From Betaproteobacteria bacterium (lineage in GTDB: Bacteria; Pseudomonadota; Gammaproteobacteria; Burkholderiales; SG8-39), in NCBI GenBank assembly GCA_005884335.1, contig VBCJ01000167.1:1-7536 (forward strand): 7,536 nucleotides of DNA. The letters are read 5' to 3'. Both the position numbers and the translations under genes were made by a program. The notes beneath the pieces are model-generated. The model was given only the letters and a program-made list of their open reading frames with translations. It ran no database searches and had not been told where the DNA came from. Of the stretch, positions 6,658 through 7,536 are shown one piece after another (position 1 is the first letter of the stretch; every line of letters starts with the position of its first letter).

Positions 6658-6705
6658 GAGTCCATTTTACCGCCGGGGTAGCGGTAAAAGCTTGACAGGC
6701 ATCAA
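6657..6705 (-). promoter_or_regulatory. FNR/ANR-type class II promoter of the fdhBA operon
   Basis: The minus strand carries TTGAT-GCCT-GTCAA (6705-6692), the same half-site pair as upstream of fhs. It is followed after exactly 22 bases by the -10 hexamer TAAAAT (6669-6664), one mismatch from TATAAT. The predicted transcript start is close to 6657, which puts the box centre at about -41.5, the class II position. Low-oxygen activation of fdhBA is the natural reading. Which FNR-family protein binds is unknown. Confidence 0.75.
6665..6689. promoter_or_regulatory. Perfect palindrome over the fdhB core promoter (candidate operator)
   Basis: TTTTACCGC (6665-6673) and GCGGTAAAA (6681-6689) are perfect 9-bp inverted arms around a 7-base centre. 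The palindrome fills the space between the FNR-type box and the start and overlaps five of the six bases of the -10 hexamer, a position where a bound dimer would block RNA polymerase. Neither strand has a following T-run, so a terminator is unlikely. The binding protein is not identifiable. Confidence 0.5.
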
Positions 6706-6747
6706 TAATCCTGCGGAACGGAATCAGGCGGGCACCCGCCGCCCCGA

Positions 6748-7050
6748 CTAGTTCCGGCGTTTTGCGGGCGGCTTGTCGCTCGGGCTGAACTGCTCCACGC
6801 CGTGCTTGGCGTCGGTCTTCGCCTCGCGCGCACCCTGCACCATCTTCACCAGCGTCTCGAGATCGTAACTCGCGAGCAGGTGCGGCCGTTCGCGCTCGAT
6901 GTACATGCGGATCGCCTCGGCCTCGCTCTTCGCGCCGGCGATGATCTCTGCGAGCGGCTGGCTTGCGCCGTAGAGCATACCCAGCGCCCGCAGCGCGCCT
7001 GCGAGCGCCTCGGCATCCACCGCAGGCTTGTCGGTTGGACCGTTCGACAT
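6748..7050 (-). CDS. Unrecognised 100-residue protein upstream of the fdh operon
   Basis: I do not recognise this protein. From the ATG at 7050 it encodes 100 residues: a short polar N-terminus (MSNGPTDKP), an apparently helical, Ala/Leu/Glu-rich middle with ALAGALRALGMLYG (17-30 approximately), then EAIRMYIERERPHLLASYDL and a lysine/arginine-rich tail ending PPAKRRN. There is no signal peptide, membrane span or cysteine, so it is probably cytosolic. An in-frame TTG at 7089 would add 13 residues, but it lies at the predicted transcript start and has no Shine-Dalgarno. The ATG has only a weak GGCGG. A sigma70-like promoter precedes it, and the fdh promoter lies between it and fdhB, so it need not belong to the fdh operon. 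It occupies a place where a small delta subunit might sit, but shows no likeness to FdsD that I can see. Confidence 0.7.
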   Translation of the reverse strand: MSNGPTDKPAVDAEALAGALRALGMLYGASQPLAEIIAGAKSEAEAIRMYIERERPHLLASYDLETLVKMVQGAREAKTDAKHGVEQFSPSDKPPAKRRN

Positions 7051-7096
7051 GTGCAGCCGCCGCGTTTGGACACGTCCCGCGTTACGCAACGACTAG

Positions 7097-7124
7097 ATGC
7101 TAGGCGCTGCAGCCCCAAAGTCAA
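7097..7124 (-). promoter_or_regulatory. Sigma70-like promoter of the 100-residue gene
   Basis: The minus strand reads TTGACT (7124-7119), a 16-base spacer, then TAGCAT (7102-7097). The -35 matches TTGACA in five of six positions and the -10 matches TATAAT in four of six. The transcript start would be near 7090 and the leader about 40 bases to the ATG at 7050, which argues against the TTG at 7089 as the start. Confidence 0.55.
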
Positions 7125-7173
7125 GCTGCGCCGGCGCGGGGAACACGGCCGCGATCCGGGCGGATTTCAGCCC

Positions 7174-7536
7174 TTAGCGGATTCTGTTTGGACTTCCCTC
7201 CACCGCGCTGCGCTGCGCAGCCGGCAGCGCGTCGAGCATCTCCTGCACGTACTCGACGCGGTGCTTTCCGACCTGCAGCGCGAGCGCCGAAGGCCGGCGC
7301 TCGAAGCACCAGTCGCAGCGGCCGATGGCGCCGGTGGCGATGAAGCGCTTGCATTCGAAGCAGCGATCCCGTTCGAGATGGGGGCGGCGCTCCGGGTTGC
7401 GCCGGTAGACCATCAGCGTGTCGCGCAGGCGCGGCCAGCGCGGAAGATCGACGGCCTGGCCCAGCGTCCAGTTGAGCCGCAGCTCGCGGTGAAAGCGCAC
7501 CGAGCCGGTCGCGCCCTCCTCGGGCTCGCCGATGTA
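7174..7536 (-). CDS. Unrecognised zinc-ribbon-like protein, C-terminal part (5' end outside the window)
   Basis: The frame is open to the window edge and ends at TAA (7176-7174), giving 120 visible residues of an unrecognised protein. The piece begins YIGEPEEGATGSVRFHREL and carries CFEC at 59-62 and CDWC at 74-77, a CX2C-X11-CX2C pair typical of small zinc ribbons. The rest is arginine-rich (PERRPHLERDR), which may suggest nucleic-acid contact, but this is weak. Third codon positions are strongly G/C, as in the sure genes. A GTG at 7500 could be read as a start, but nothing forces it, since the frame stays open upstream. No terminator is clear in the 123 bases before the next gene. Confidence 0.6.
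   Translation of the reverse strand, partial: YIGEPEEGATGSVRFHRELRLNWTLGQAVDLPRWPRLRDTLMVYRRNPERRPHLERDRCFECKRFIATGAIGRCDWCFERRPSALALQVGKHRVEYVQEMLDALPAAQRSAVEGSPNRIR

Noticed and set aside
6665..6689. Palindrome upstream of fdhB as a rho-independent terminator for the small gene
   Set aside because: No T-run follows the stem on either strand, and it overlaps a good promoter.
6727..6740. GGCGGG-CA-CCCGCC as a terminator of the 100-residue gene
   Set aside because: The loop is only two bases and no T-run follows; it is probably just GC-rich symmetry.
7051..7089. TTG at 7089 as the start of the small gene
   Set aside because: No Shine-Dalgarno, and it falls at the transcript start predicted from the TTGACT/TAGCAT promoter. 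The ATG at 7050 is more likely.

Overview
The window is a GC-rich, tightly packed stretch of a bacterial chromosome, most likely from a betaproteobacterium. That guess rests on the high GC at third codon positions, the FNR/ANR-type promoter sites and the style of the formate dehydrogenase. It is inferred, not proven. Every supported gene lies on the minus strand, so transcription runs from high to low coordinates.

In transcription order: (i) 7536-7174, the 3' part of an unrecognised protein with a four-cysteine zinc-ribbon-like motif; (ii) 7050-6748, a complete unrecognised 100-residue protein with its own sigma70-like promoter; (iii) 6657-4924, fdhB, a fused NuoE+NuoF-type NAD/FMN/Fe-S subunit; (iv) 4823-2001, fdhA, the Mo/W-bis-MGD catalytic subunit with four further Fe-S cluster sites; (v) a hairpin terminator at 1984-1946; (vi) 1833-163, fhs, formate--tetrahydrofolate ligase; (vii) 129-1, the start of a TerC-family membrane protein, probably co-transcribed with fhs.

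The metabolic theme is formate and C1 chemistry. FdhA and FdhB form a two-subunit NAD-dependent formate dehydrogenase that interconverts formate/NAD+ and CO2/NADH. Fhs loads formate onto tetrahydrofolate. Together they can burn formate for NADH or feed formate (or reduced CO2) into folate C1 units.

The regulatory layer is the most informative part. A TTGAT-N4-GTCAA FNR-family box stands upstream of both fdhB (6692-6705) and fhs (1915-1928). Each is followed after 22-23 bases by a good -10 hexamer, the geometry of a class II FNR-activated promoter, so the two units look co-induced at low oxygen. At fdhB this geometry puts the transcript start on the annotated ATG. The message is therefore either leaderless or really starts at a GTG 21 bases further in, which has a proper Shine-Dalgarno. 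A perfect 9-bp-arm palindrome fills the core promoter of fdhB.

The whole fdhB-fdhA gap is occupied by an 86-bp inverted-repeat element. It abuts the fdhB stop codon on one side and nearly reaches the fdhA ribosome binding site on the other, and its loop carries a four-tract G-quadruplex motif on the mRNA strand. I found no CRISPR array, tRNA, rRNA or transposase gene. No gene-free gap exceeds 170 bases.
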